A DNA stretch of 57,647 nucleotides from Acidimicrobiales bacterium (GTDB lineage: Bacteria; Actinomycetota; Acidimicrobiia; Acidimicrobiales; GCA-2861595): assembly GCA_036262515.1 (NCBI GenBank), contig DATAIT010000036.1:1-57647 (forward strand), given 5' to 3'. The first letter of the stretch is position 1, and each line of letters starts with the position of its first letter. Shown here piece by piece: positions 29,468-37,514 of this stretch. The position numbers were made by a program, and so were the translations under genes. A model generated the notes under the pieces. The model searched no databases, was not told the origin of the DNA, and saw only the letters and a list, made by a program, of their open reading frames with translations.

Positions 29468-29861
29468 GGGTGCCGAACGCACCGGTCGGGTGCAGGAAGG
29501 CGACCGTGGTCCCGCGGCTGCCCGTGCGGGGATGCTCGTCCACCAGCCTGGCCCCGGCCTGGCGGACGGTGGCGAGCGCGTTGTCGCAGTCCGCCACCCG
29601 GTAGCCCACGTGGTGGATGCCCTCGCCCCTGCGGTCGAGGTGCCGGGCCAGCGGCGACTCGTCGGTGAACGGGGTCAGCAGCTGGATGAAGGACGCACCC
29701 ACGGCCAGGAGGGCTTCGTCGACGCCGTCTGGCTCGATGCGTTCCCGCCGTGCCACGGAGGCTCCGAAGGTCCGCTCGTACCAGGCGACGGCGGCGTCGA
29801 GGTCGCGAACGGCGATGCCGACGTGGTCGATGTCGGTCAGCAGGGCCGGCACCGAGTCCAC
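29409..29861 (-). CDS. mce: Methylmalonyl-CoA epimerase
   Basis: This 150-residue VOC-fold enzyme interconverts (R)- and (S)-methylmalonyl-CoA in propionyl-CoA breakdown. Metal ligands are all present: H13 in DHVGIAV, Q60 in FIQLL, H84 in GIHHVGYRV and E134 in GTLIELVE, matching His12, Gln65, His91 and Glu141 of the Propionibacterium enzyme. GTG 29861 is preceded by TAGCGT (29874-29869), seven bases away; longer frames upstream have no homology. It is tail-to-tail with the ligase gene and divergent from the thiolase gene with a 90-bp gap. It works in the same pathway as the carboxylase at 21.9-23.5 kb. Confidence 0.92.
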   Translation of the reverse strand: MDSVPALLTDIDHVGIAVRDLDAAVAWYERTFGASVARRERIEPDGVDEALLAVGASFIQLLTPFTDESPLARHLDRRGEGIHHVGYRVADCDNALATVRQAGARLVDEHPRTGSRGTTVAFLHPTGAFGTLIELVEVPGSADPHGHPDG

Positions 29862-29951
29862 CGGCCGCACGCTACCCGTGCGCCGGCGCGATGGGCGCGG
29901 CTGCGCCCGGCTGCGCCCTGGGGCCCAGGACCACGGACGTAGCATCCGGGA

Positions 29952-31145
29952 GTGGCAGGCTCGCTGATCGTCGCCGGTGCCCGTACGCCCATCGGCAAGC
30001 TGTCCGGAGCGCTGTCCGGGCTCCAGGCGGTCGAGCTCGGGGGCATCGCCGTGACCGGCGCGCTGAGCAGGGCCGGCGTGGCGCCCGAGCAGGTGGACTA
30101 CGTCGTGCTCGGCCACGTCCTCCAGGCCGGGCAGGGCCAGATCACCGCCCGCCAGGCCGCGGTGCGGGCCGGTATCCCCATGACGACTCCGGCGACGACG
30201 GTCAACAAGGTCTGCCTGTCGGGCCTCAACGCCATCTACCTGGCCGATCAGATGATCGCCGCGGGCGATGCCGACGTGGTCGTGGCCGGCGGCATGGAGT
30301 CGATGTCCAACGCGCCGCACGTGTTGACCGGTGTCCGCTCGGGGTGGCGCCTCGGCGACGCCACCGCCGTCGACTCCATGCTCCACGACGGGCTCTCCTG
30401 CCCCTTCGACGTCTGCTCCATGGGCGCGGGAACGCAGCGCTACGCCGGTGAGGCGGGCATGTCGCGCCAGGCCCAGGACGACGTGGCGGCGGCGTCGCAC
30501 CAGCGGGCGGCTGCGGCCACGGCCTGCGGCCTCCTGGCCGAGGAGATCGTGCCCGTCACCATCCCGCAGAGGCGAGGCGACCCCGTCGTGGTCTCCGCCG
30601 ACGAGGGGATCCGCCCCGAGACGACCGGCGAGACGCTGGCCGGCCTGAAGCCGGCGTTCGCCGCCGACGGGTCGATCACGGCCGGCAACGCCAGCCAGAT
30701 CTCCGATGGAGCCGCTGCCGTCGTGGTGGCGTCGGCCGCCGCCGTCGAGCGGTTGGGACTGGCCCCTCTGGGTGAGGTGGTCTCCTACGGGCAGGTCGCG
30801 GGGCCCGACCCGTCGCTGCTGCACCAGCCCTCGCGCGCCGCCGCGCGGGCTCTCGAACGCGCCGGTCTGAGGGTGGCGGACGTCGACCTGTTCGAGCTCA
30901 ACGAAGCCTTCGCGGCGGTGGTGGTGGCATCCATGGACGAGCTCGGCGTCGGTCCCGACCTCGTAAACGTCAACGGCGGCGCCATCGCCCTCGGGCACCC
31001 GATCGGCATGAGCGGCGCGCGCCTCGCCCTCACGCTGCTCCTCGAGCTGCGGCGCCGCCGCGGCGGGCTCGGCGTGGCCGCCCTGTGCGGCGGCGGCGGT
31101 CAGGGGGACGCCCTCGTCGTGCGGGCACTGCCTGGCACCACCTGA
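29952..31145 (+). CDS. Acetyl-CoA C-acetyltransferase (thiolase II)
   Basis: A 397-residue thiolase that condenses two acetyl-CoA or cleaves acetoacetyl-CoA. The acyl-accepting C88 is in NKVCLSG. The other catalytic motifs are [24 protein letters not shown] with the catalytic histidine, and [12 protein letters not shown] with the second cysteine. The size fits biosynthetic thiolases (AtoB/PhaA). GTG 29952 stands six bases behind TAGCAT (29940-29945), the leaderless arrangement. Together with the carboxylase and epimerase it suggests acyl-CoA metabolism, but the genes are not in one operon. Confidence 0.92.
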   Translation: MAGSLIVAGARTPIGKLSGALSGLQAVELGGIAVTGALSRAGVAPEQVDYVVLGHVLQAGQGQITARQAAVRAGIPMTTPATTVNKVCLSGLNAIYLADQMIAAGDADVVVAGGMESMSNAPHVLTGVRSGWRLGDATAVDSMLHDGLSCPFDVCSMGAGTQRYAGEAGMSRQAQDDVAAASHQRAAAATACGLLAEEIVPVTIPQRRGDPVVVSADEGIRPETTGETLAGLKPAFAADGSITAGNASQISDGAAAVVVASAAAVERLGLAPLGEVVSYGQVAGPDPSLLHQPSRAAARALERAGLRVADVDLFELNEAFAAVVVASMDELGVGPDLVNVNGGAIALGHPIGMSGARLALTLLLELRRRRGGLGVAALCGGGGQGDALVVRALPGTT

Positions 31146-31364
31146 TCCCGTCCGCCGGCCAGGCCGGTCGGGGAGTGCCACCCGCCCACCGCCGAGTGGA
31201 GAAGCGTGGAGATTGGCCGGCGGGGCCGGTGGGAAGAATTGCGAGGTCGTCACCGGAACGCGCCCTGGGTCTGTCCTCGGCCCCGAGCCCTTCCCCCCGC
31301 AGCGCCCGCTGCTCCGGCGCGGACGGCGAGCGAGCCCGTTGCCCACGACGATCTGGAGGAGTAC

Positions 31365-31931
31365 ATGGCCGCCAAGACGAACTCATTCTGGACGACCACG
31401 AGCGGCGTGGTCACCGGCGTCGCCGGCACGCTGACGGGTGTGGTCGGCATCGCCACCATGGCCGCCCAGCTGGGATGGATCGGCTCGGGTTCCGACCACC
31501 ACGAGTCGGCGTCGCCCACGACCACCACGGTCGCCTCGACGGACGCCATGGACTCGACCGGCGACCAGCCTGGCGACGCCACGCCGGCCTCCCGGGCCAG
31601 CCGCAGTGCCACGACCCAGTCCACTGCGGAGCCGATCTACTCTGTGGACCCGTCCGAGGTCCGCTTCCGGCTCGGCACCAGGTCGGCATCCGTCACGGTG
31701 CGCAACACGGGCACCGTCGACCTCGACGTCTCCAACATCGAGGTCGAGGGCGACGGCGCCGGCGCATTCGCCGTCGAGGACGGCGCGTGCACCAGCACCA
31801 CACTCGACGCCGGGCGGAGCTGTGACATCGCGGTCACCTTCGACTCCTCGGGGGCGGCGGACGCCACGTTGGTCGTCGAGGTGGACGGCGCCCCGGCCAA
31901 GGAGGTCCCCCTGGCCGCCTCGCTCCTGTGA
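31365..31931 (+). CDS. Membrane-anchored protein with ASPM-like (HYDIN/DUF1573) domain
   Basis: A 188-residue protein with one membrane helix (about residues 10-38), a Ser/Thr-rich linker, then an Ig-like domain: YSVDPSEVRFRLGTRSASVT, VRNTGTVDLDVSNI and AGRSCDIAVTFDSSG. These are the marks of the ASH/DUF1573 fold found in many surface proteins. The domain should lie outside the membrane; its partner is unknown. A strong ribosome binding site GGAGGAG precedes the ATG at 31365. The 219 bp upstream hold no ORF of note. It ends 12 bp before the end of the convergent lipoprotein gene. Confidence 0.65.
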   Translation: MAAKTNSFWTTTSGVVTGVAGTLTGVVGIATMAAQLGWIGSGSDHHESASPTTTTVASTDAMDSTGDQPGDATPASRASRSATTQSTAEPIYSVDPSEVRFRLGTRSASVTVRNTGTVDLDVSNIEVEGDGAGAFAVEDGACTSTTLDAGRSCDIAVTFDSSGAADATLVVEVDGAPAKEVPLAASLL

Positions 31932-31943
31932 CCGGCGGCCGGC

Positions 31944-33461
31944 TCAGTCGAGGGTCAACTTCACCTCGAAGCGGTTGAAGCCGCCGTCCCGGTGCACCTT
32001 GACCCCGAACGCCGAGAGCGGCTCGAGGTTCGGCTTCGTGTCCTTTTCGTAGCTCTCCCGATCGGCGCCGGCGTTGAGCACGACGTTCTCGATCGCCTCG
32101 CGGACCGGGTCGATGAGCACGACGAACTGGGCCATCGTCCCCTTGCCGTCATCGCCGACCACGTCGGTGTAGGTGTCGTTCGATCCGAGGCTGGGCGTGC
32201 TCGCCTTGCCCAGTTCCTCGAGGTAGGCGGGCGAGCTGGCCAGCACGAAGCGGTCGGGGAACAGGGCCATGGCCGGCTGGATCCCGTCGCGCACCGGCTG
32301 CGGGAGCACGTACGCAGTGGCCCCGGCCACCGTGCGCTCGTCGAGCCTGAACTGGTTGGCGGCCAGCTGCTGGCGGACCTTGTCGATGCCGGCGGCCGCC
32401 TTCGCCTTGTCGGTGGGCTCCACCACGAGGGCGAATGCGGGGAACTCCTGGCCTTCCGGCACGGCGCCGACCACCACGACGGCTTCACCTCCCATCCATG
32501 ACAGGACGTCGTCGCCGAGGTCGATGCCCGTGGCCTGCTCGAGGTCGCCGACGATGTCGCCGCCACCGACGCCACCGAGACTCTCGAGCCCCTTCGTAGC
32601 CGACCCTGCGATGTCGAACAGCGTCAAGGCGGCGAGCGTCGACGCCGGAAGGGCGCGGGTGAGCGCCGGCTCGGAGCCGGAGCTGCCGTTCGAGGCGACG
32701 GCCGCCACCCCCTGGAGCACCACCGCCTTGGATTCGGCGTGGAGGTCGAAGGCGATGGCGCCGGCGCCGAACTGCTTGAGGAAATCGGCGCCCGCCAGTG
32801 CTCCGACGTCGCCGGCCAGGTCGAGCGCCTTCTGGGAGTCGAACCAGCCGAGGACGAGGCGGTCGCCGTGGAGCTCGCCCACCACCTTGGTGAAGCTCGG
32901 TGTGTCGGCCAGGCTGCCCTCGTCCTTCTTCCCCTGGGCGACGATCTGGTCGAGCGCAGGCTGGTTGTCCGCAGGATCATCCTGGGCGGAGATCACCACG
33001 TAGTCGTCCACGATGGCGTAGGCACCTTCGAAATCTCCCGCCTTGGTCGCCTTGGCGATGGCCGCCTTGGCCTTGGCCTCGTCCTCCGTCTGCACCATCG
33101 CCACGATCAACGGGGCGTCGGCGTCGCCGGGAGGAAGGACAGCGGCGGCCGCCTCCTTGCCGAGCCAGGGCTCGATGTCCTTCTTGTAGTCGAGGCCGGT
33201 GTCCTCGAAGAGGCTGGCGAGCAGGTCGTCGCGCGCGCTCTCGAACTCGCCCTTCACCTTGTCGCTGGCGTCGGGGAACCGCCGGGCGATGCTGAGCATG
33301 TTGCGCTTCTGCTCGATCGACGGGCTCAGGTTGACGCTGAACATGGCCAGCGCGCTGGCCGGCGTGATCCCCGCCGCCCTCGCCGTCTCGTCGGTCTTGT
33401 TTCCACACGCAGGCAGTACGAGGAGCGTGGCTCCGAGGGCAGCGGCGAGGAACCGTCTCAT
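31944..33461 (-). CDS. DUF3352 family lipoprotein
   Basis: A 505-residue protein with a lipoprotein signal: MRRFLAAALGATLLVLPACG, lipobox LPAC with Cys19. The mature part has DUF3352-type blocks (ALAMFSVNLSPSIEQKRNML, DIEPWLGKEAAAAV, YVVISAQDDP, LVLGWFDSQKALDLA and LTLFDIAGSATKG). This family consists of large actinobacterial and cyanobacterial envelope proteins of unknown role. The ATG at 33461 gives the best signal peptide; a TTG two codons upstream is an alternative. A TACTGT element at 33511-33506 may be the -10, leaving a 40-nt leader. Confidence 0.8.
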   Translation of the reverse strand: MRRFLAAALGATLLVLPACGNKTDETARAAGITPASALAMFSVNLSPSIEQKRNMLSIARRFPDASDKVKGEFESARDDLLASLFEDTGLDYKKDIEPWLGKEAAAAVLPPGDADAPLIVAMVQTEDEAKAKAAIAKATKAGDFEGAYAIVDDYVVISAQDDPADNQPALDQIVAQGKKDEGSLADTPSFTKVVGELHGDRLVLGWFDSQKALDLAGDVGALAGADFLKQFGAGAIAFDLHAESKAVVLQGVAAVASNGSSGSEPALTRALPASTLAALTLFDIAGSATKGLESLGGVGGGDIVGDLEQATGIDLGDDVLSWMGGEAVVVVGAVPEGQEFPAFALVVEPTDKAKAAAGIDKVRQQLAANQFRLDERTVAGATAYVLPQPVRDGIQPAMALFPDRFVLASSPAYLEELGKASTPSLGSNDTYTDVVGDDGKGTMAQFVVLIDPVREAIENVVLNAGADRESYEKDTKPNLEPLSAFGVKVHRDGGFNRFEVKLTLD

Positions 33462-33596
33462 GAGCAACCGTCCGATCCGGCGACGGAGCTGTCACCGATC
33501 AGAAAACAGTATGGGCCGGTCGTGAACCGCGCAGGGCAGATCGTGTCCGGCATGGCGGCGGCGAGCGCAGGAACCGACCCAGCGGTCGCGCTGGAC

Positions 33597-34211
33597 CTAC
33601 GCCTCCACGTCCCGGCGCCCGGAGAGGGCCCGTCCCAGGGTCAGCTCGTCGGCGTACTCGAGGTCGCCGCCGACCGGCAGCCCGCTGGCGATGCGGGTGA
33701 CCCGAACTCCGAGCGGCCCGAGGAGGCGGGCCAGGTACATCGCCGTCGCCTCGCCCTCGATGTTGGGGTTGGTGCAGAGGATGACCTCGGCCACGCCCTC
33801 GGGCTCGAGGCGGGCCAGCAGCTCGCGGACCCGCAGCTGCTCGGGTCCGATCCCCTCGATCGGGCTGATGGCGCCCTGGAGCACGTGGTAGCGGCCCCGG
33901 TACTCCTGGGTCTTCTCCACGGCCACGATGTCGCGCTGCTCCTCGACCACGCAGAGGACCGTGGCGTCGCGCTGCCCATCGGTGCAGATGCTGCACTCCG
34001 CCGCCCCGTCGGGCGGTACCTCGGCCACGTTGAAGCAGCGGGAGCAGAAAGCCACTCGCTCCTTGACCTCGCAGATGGCCTGGGCCAGGCGCAGCGCGTC
34101 GACCTTGGCCAGCTTCAGGAGGTGGAAGGCGATCCGCTGCGCCGACTTCGGGCCTACGCCGGGGAGGCGGCCGAGCTCGTCGATGAGGTCCTGGACGGGG
34201 CCGGCGTACAT
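33597..34211 (-). CDS. recR: Recombination mediator RecR
   Basis: RecR acts with RecO (and RecF) to load RecA on gapped DNA. The 204-residue protein has the helix-hairpin-helix [20 protein letters not shown], a zinc finger with C56, C59, C73 and C76, and a Toprim domain ([19 protein letters not shown]). The C-terminal [21 protein letters not shown] is the standard RecR ending. It starts five bases after the ybaB stop, so dnaX-ybaB-recR is the usual conserved operon. Confidence 0.97.
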   Translation of the reverse strand: MYAGPVQDLIDELGRLPGVGPKSAQRIAFHLLKLAKVDALRLAQAICEVKERVAFCSRCFNVAEVPPDGAAECSICTDGQRDATVLCVVEEQRDIVAVEKTQEYRGRYHVLQGAISPIEGIGPEQLRVRELLARLEPEGVAEVILCTNPNIEGEATAMYLARLLGPLGVRVTRIASGLPVGGDLEYADELTLGRALSGRRDVEA

Positions 34212-34216
34212 CCCCC

Positions 34217-34540
34217 CTACTGGCCGAGCAGCCCGGCCGCTCCTCCGAGGTCGAGGCCGCCGAGGGCCGACCGGGTGAGGTCCTGCGCTCTGGCCAGCGC
34301 GTCGTTGGTGGCGGCCAGCACCAGATCCTCCAGGAGGCTGAGGTCGTCGAGATCCACGGCGCCCGGGTCTATCGAGACCGACTCGATGGTGAGCGATCCC
34401 GTGGCCTTCACCTTCACCGCGCCCCCGCCGGCCTGTCCCTCCACGACCTGCTCGGCCGCCGCCGCCTGCGCCTCCTGCAGTTGGGCCTGCATGGCCTGGG
34501 CCTGCTCGAGCAGTGCCCCGAGGTCGAACTGCTCGCTCAT
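34217..34540 (-). CDS. ybaB: YbaB/EbfC family nucleoid-associated protein
   Basis: A 107-residue DNA-binding protein that forms small dimers bound along the nucleoid. It has the usual plan: a helical start ([20 protein letters not shown]), a central beta sheet ([20 protein letters not shown]) and a C-terminal helix ([18 protein letters not shown]). The ATG at 34540 gives MSEQFDLG; five more codons upstream are open but overlap nothing conserved. It lies between dnaX (20 bp upstream) and recR (5 bp downstream), as in most bacteria. Confidence 0.93.
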   Translation of the reverse strand: MSEQFDLGALLEQAQAMQAQLQEAQAAAAEQVVEGQAGGGAVKVKATGSLTIESVSIDPGAVDLDDLSLLEDLVLAATNDALARAQDLTRSALGGLDLGGAAGLLGQ

Positions 34541-34559
34541 CGCCGGCCCGCCCACGGAC

Positions 34560-36545
34560 TCACGTCGAGACCTCCTCGGCTCCCGGGAACGCCCGCTTCA
34601 GGCGCTCCTCCGGCGAGGTTATCGCCGGGGGCGGCTCCGGGGAGGCGCCGGCGTCCCGGATCTCCTCGAGATCGGCGAAGTCGTCGGGCGGGCCCGGGTC
34701 GTCGCCGATCGGCGAGGCGGGCGACCACGTGGCGGGGTCGGGGGCCTCGACCACGATGCGCAACGGGACCGCAACGCCGAAATGGGCGGCCAGCGCCGCT
34801 TCGACGTCCGGGCGGACCTCCTCGCAGCGGCCGAGGTAGTGGTCGTTCGGCAGCCCGAACACCGCAGCGCCGGCATCGACGGCGACGAACCGGCCGGCGC
34901 CGAAGCGGGCTCGGGCCCGCCCGCTCAGTGAGTTGAAGACGGTGTCGCCCCAGGCCTTGGTCAGCGCGTCGCGGGTCGGGAGGAAGCCGGCGGGAGGTGT
35001 GTCGTCCGAGCCCCCGTGGGCATCCCGTCCCGGCGGGCCCGCGGTGCCCACTGCGCCGGGGGCGGCGTCGCTCGCGACCGAGCGGGCGGGCTCGTCGCCC
35101 CTGGGAGGCGGCGGGGGAGGACGAGGCGGCCGTCGACCGGGCAGGGGCGGCGCCGGTGGCCGGGAGGGCGACGGGGGAGGCGTGGCTGCCCGGGTGGGGG
35201 GCCGGTCGGCTCCGGGCGGGCCGCCACCCGCGCCGGAACGAGGCGGCAGGGGCGGCGGGCCCCCGGTGCCGTCGTGGGGTGCGGAGCGACCGCCGGGCGG
35301 CGGCGGCCCGGACGGGGACCCCGGCGAGGGCGGTGGGGGCGACGGGGGCTGTCCGGCCGGGGGCGGTGGAGGTGGAGGGGGCGGCGGTGGCGGAGCGTCT
35401 GCCCGGTGCGCCGCCGGCGGCGGGGGTGGCGCGGCCGCCGCCCGCTCCAGGCGCTCGAGGCGCTCGACGATGGCCGCCGGCGACGTGTCGGCCTCGGGTC
35501 GGGCCAACCGCACGAGGGCCGCCTCCAACGTGATCCTCGGGTCGAGGGCGTCGCGCATGTCGACCTGGGCCTGGCCGAGCGTCTCGATGCCGCGCACGAT
35601 GGCCGCCGGCCCGAGACGGTGGGCCTGCTCGGCCAGGCGCTCCCGCGCCTCGTCGGGCAGGGCGACGAGGTTGGGGGCCTGCGTCAGCAGGAAGGCGTTG
35701 CGCAGGTGGTCGACCAGGTCGGCGGCCAGGCGACGGGGATCGCGCCCCGCAGCGCAGGCGGCGGCGACGGCGACCAGCACCTGGCCTGCATCCCGCTCGC
35801 ACAGCGCCTCGACGGCCTCCTCGGTCGTGGGCGCCTCGTCGTCCACGTCGCCCGCCGCCGCCACCTGGTCCAGCACCGACAGGGCGTCGCGGGCCGACCC
35901 CTTGCCCCGGCGCACCACCAGATCGATGGCCTCGGGAGCCACGCCCAGCCCCGCCGCCTCGTTGACGTCGGCCAGCAGGCCGGACAGGACGTCGCCTCCG
36001 AGCAGGCGGAACTCGAAGTGCTGCGTGCGGCTGCGGATGGTGGGGAGCACCTTCTGCGGGTCGGTCGTCGCCAGCACGAACACGACGTGGCCAGGAGGTT
36101 CCTCGAGCGTCTTCAGCAGCGCGTTCGAGGCCGCCGTCGACAGCATGTGCACCTCGTCGACGATGTAGACCTTGTGGCGGCCGGGCGTCCCCAGGGCGGC
36201 GCGGGACACCAGGTCGCGCATGGCCTCCACGCCGTTGTTCGACGCGGCGTCGAGCTCGTGGACGTCGAGGGACGTTCCCTGCTCGACGGCGACGCACGAG
36301 GCGCACGTGCCGCAGGGCTCGCCCCCGTCGCGGTTCTCGCAGTTGAGCGCCTTGGCGAGGATGCGGGCCGTCGACGTCTTGCCGGTGCCCCGGGGGCCGC
36401 TGAACAGGTAGGCATGGCCCACCCGGTCGTCGCGCACCGCGTTGGACAACGCCCGCACCACGTGGTCCTGCCCGCGGACCTCGGCGAAGCGCTGCGGGCG
36501 GAAGCGGCGGTACAGGGACCGGAAGGGCACCGCATCGTCGGCCAC
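34560..36545 (-). CDS. dnaX: DNA polymerase III subunits gamma and tau
   Basis: DnaX is the clamp-loader ATPase that links polymerase and clamp loading. The 661-residue product has Walker A GPRGTGKTS at residues 50-58, a zinc module with C69, C78, C81 and C84, the DEVHMLS Walker B region and the sensor TIRSRTQHFEF. After the clamp-loader domains an unusual Pro-rich linker (about residues 370-510, with runs up to 12 prolines) leads to a tau-type C-terminal domain. GTG 36545 has TAGTGT six bases upstream (36557-36552), the leaderless pattern. The SRP RNA gene lies just upstream on the same strand. Confidence 0.95.
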   Translation of the reverse strand: MADDAVPFRSLYRRFRPQRFAEVRGQDHVVRALSNAVRDDRVGHAYLFSGPRGTGKTSTARILAKALNCENRDGGEPCGTCASCVAVEQGTSLDVHELDAASNNGVEAMRDLVSRAALGTPGRHKVYIVDEVHMLSTAASNALLKTLEEPPGHVVFVLATTDPQKVLPTIRSRTQHFEFRLLGGDVLSGLLADVNEAAGLGVAPEAIDLVVRRGKGSARDALSVLDQVAAAGDVDDEAPTTEEAVEALCERDAGQVLVAVAAACAAGRDPRRLAADLVDHLRNAFLLTQAPNLVALPDEARERLAEQAHRLGPAAIVRGIETLGQAQVDMRDALDPRITLEAALVRLARPEADTSPAAIVERLERLERAAAAPPPPPAAHRADAPPPPPPPPPPPPAGQPPSPPPPSPGSPSGPPPPGGRSAPHDGTGGPPPLPPRSGAGGGPPGADRPPTRAATPPPSPSRPPAPPLPGRRPPRPPPPPPRGDEPARSVASDAAPGAVGTAGPPGRDAHGGSDDTPPAGFLPTRDALTKAWGDTVFNSLSGRARARFGAGRFVAVDAGAAVFGLPNDHYLGRCEEVRPDVEAALAAHFGVAVPLRIVVEAPDPATWSPASPIGDDPGPPDDFADLEEIRDAGASPEPPPAITSPEERLKRAFPGAEEVST

Positions 36546-36608
36546 GGGAGCACACTACCGAGGGGCGGCGACACGCTCGGCCGGGCCGGGGGGGGGCTCG
36601 TCACTCGG

Positions 36609-36716
36609 TGCGGCGGTCAGGCGGTCTGCGGCACACAGCCCCTTCCGCTGAGAGCTGCTGCCTTCCGGCCCTGACTCGGTTCACGGGGTGCCGTTGCGCA
36701 GGACCCGACCGCCGCA
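36609..36716 (-). ncRNA. ffs: Signal recognition particle RNA (4.5S type)
   Basis: On the minus strand the conserved SRP core is readable: GTCAGGGCCGGAAGGCAGCA, with the GGAA tetraloop and the symmetric loop that bind Ffh. The ends pair: TGCGGCGGTC at 36716-36707 with GACCGCCGCA at 36618-36609. Inner helices also form (CGGCAC with GTGCCG). The 108-nt extent is set by this terminal stem; the true 5' end may reach about 36734, seven bases from a TATCGT -10. Location just upstream of dnaX is common in actinobacteria. Confidence 0.85.
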
Positions 36717-36740
36717 CGGAGCGACGAGCCCAAGGGGAGC

Positions 36741-36750
36741 ACGATAGCCT
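36741..36750. promoter_or_regulatory. Overlapping divergent -10 elements for SRP RNA and tRNA-Ser
   Basis: The ten bases ACGATAGCCT contain a leftward TATCGT (36746-36741) for the SRP RNA and a rightward TAGCCT (36745-36750) for the tRNA, sharing two bases. Each lies at a plausible distance from its RNA (about 25 and 11 bases to the mature 5' ends). No strong -35 boxes are seen. The assignment is an inference from spacing. Confidence 0.4.
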
Positions 36751-36761
36751 GCCCGGTCCCC

Positions 36762-36849
36762 GGAGGGATGCGAGAGCGGCCGAATCGGCACGCTTGGAAA
36801 GCGTGTGTGGTGCAAGCCACCGTGGGTTCGAATCCCACTCCCTCCGCCA
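36762..36849 (+). tRNA. tRNA-Ser (anticodon GGA)
   Basis: The acceptor stem GGAGGGA pairs with TCCCTCC, followed by discriminator G and an encoded CCA (36847-36849). The anticodon stem is CACGC/GCGTG with loop TTGGAAA, anticodon GGA, which reads UCC and UCU. A long variable arm (TGTGGTGCAAGCCACC) and the T-loop GGTTCGAAT confirm the class II serine type. Confidence 0.95.
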
Positions 36850-36907
36850 GGCGTTGGATGGCGGTCGGGGCCGTCGAGCCCCGTCGAGCCGCCCGTAGAC
36901 TCCGGCC

Positions 36908-37504
36908 GTGAGCCGACAGGGCGAGGACCGCATCTTCACCGTCCCCAACGTCTTGTCGATCGGGCGCCTGTGCTGCGTGCCCGTGTTCCTGTGGCTGCTC
37001 TTCGGACGGGAGGACCGCTACGCGGCCGGGCTCCTGCTCGCCGCGCTCGGCATCACCGACTTCGCCGACGGGTGGATCGCCCGGCACTTCCACCAGGAGT
37101 CCAAGTTCGGGAAGATCCTCGATCCCACCGCCGACCGCATCATGCTGGGCGTCGGCGTCCTGGCGGTGCTGATCGACGGGTCGATGCCGTGGTGGGTGGC
37201 CGCTCTGGCCATCACCCGGGAGTCGGTGGTGGGCCTGTCGGTCCTGGCCCTGGCGGCCATGGGGTGCCGGGACATCGTCGACGTCAAGCTGGCGGGCAAG
37301 GCGGGCACGCTGCTGTTGATGATGGCGTTTCCGTTCTTCCTGGCCAGCAACCCCGACGGTGGCGCCCCGTGGCACGAGCTGGCCAGACCTCTGGCGTGGC
37401 TGACGGCCGCCCCCGGCCTGCTGCTCAGCTACTACGCGGCCGCGCTCTACGTGCCTCCCGCCCGAGCCGCGCTGACGGGAAGGAGCCTGCGGCAGAGCGC
37501 GTAG
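36908..37504 (+). CDS. CDP-alcohol phosphatidyltransferase family protein (PgsA-like)
   Basis: A 198-residue membrane enzyme that would transfer a phosphatidyl group from CDP-diacylglycerol to an alcohol such as glycerol 3-phosphate. The catalytic signature is complete: D51, D54-G55, A58-R59, G68, D72 and D76 in DFADGWIAR-x8-GKILDPTAD. Four or more membrane helices follow. The start IFTVPNVLSIGRL is typical of phosphatidylglycerophosphate synthases, but cardiolipin or inositol types cannot be excluded. GTG 36908 has TAGACT six bases upstream (36896-36901). The next gene starts 10 bp after its end with its own -10. Confidence 0.87.
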   Translation: MSRQGEDRIFTVPNVLSIGRLCCVPVFLWLLFGREDRYAAGLLLAALGITDFADGWIARHFHQESKFGKILDPTADRIMLGVGVLAVLIDGSMPWWVAALAITRESVVGLSVLALAAMGCRDIVDVKLAGKAGTLLLMMAFPFFLASNPDGGAPWHELARPLAWLTAAPGLLLSYYAAALYVPPARAALTGRSLRQSA

Positions 37505-37514
37505 TGTCCCAAGG

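Noticed and set aside
29862..31346. Minus-strand frame extending the epimerase far upstream opposite the thiolase
   Set aside because: The epimerase fold is complete from 29861, and the extension is antisense to an intact thiolase.
35335..35475. Proline-coding GC-rich run in dnaX as a possible assembly error or tandem repeat array
   Set aside because: The frame stays open through the run and into a normal C-terminal domain; it is better read as a true Pro-rich linker.
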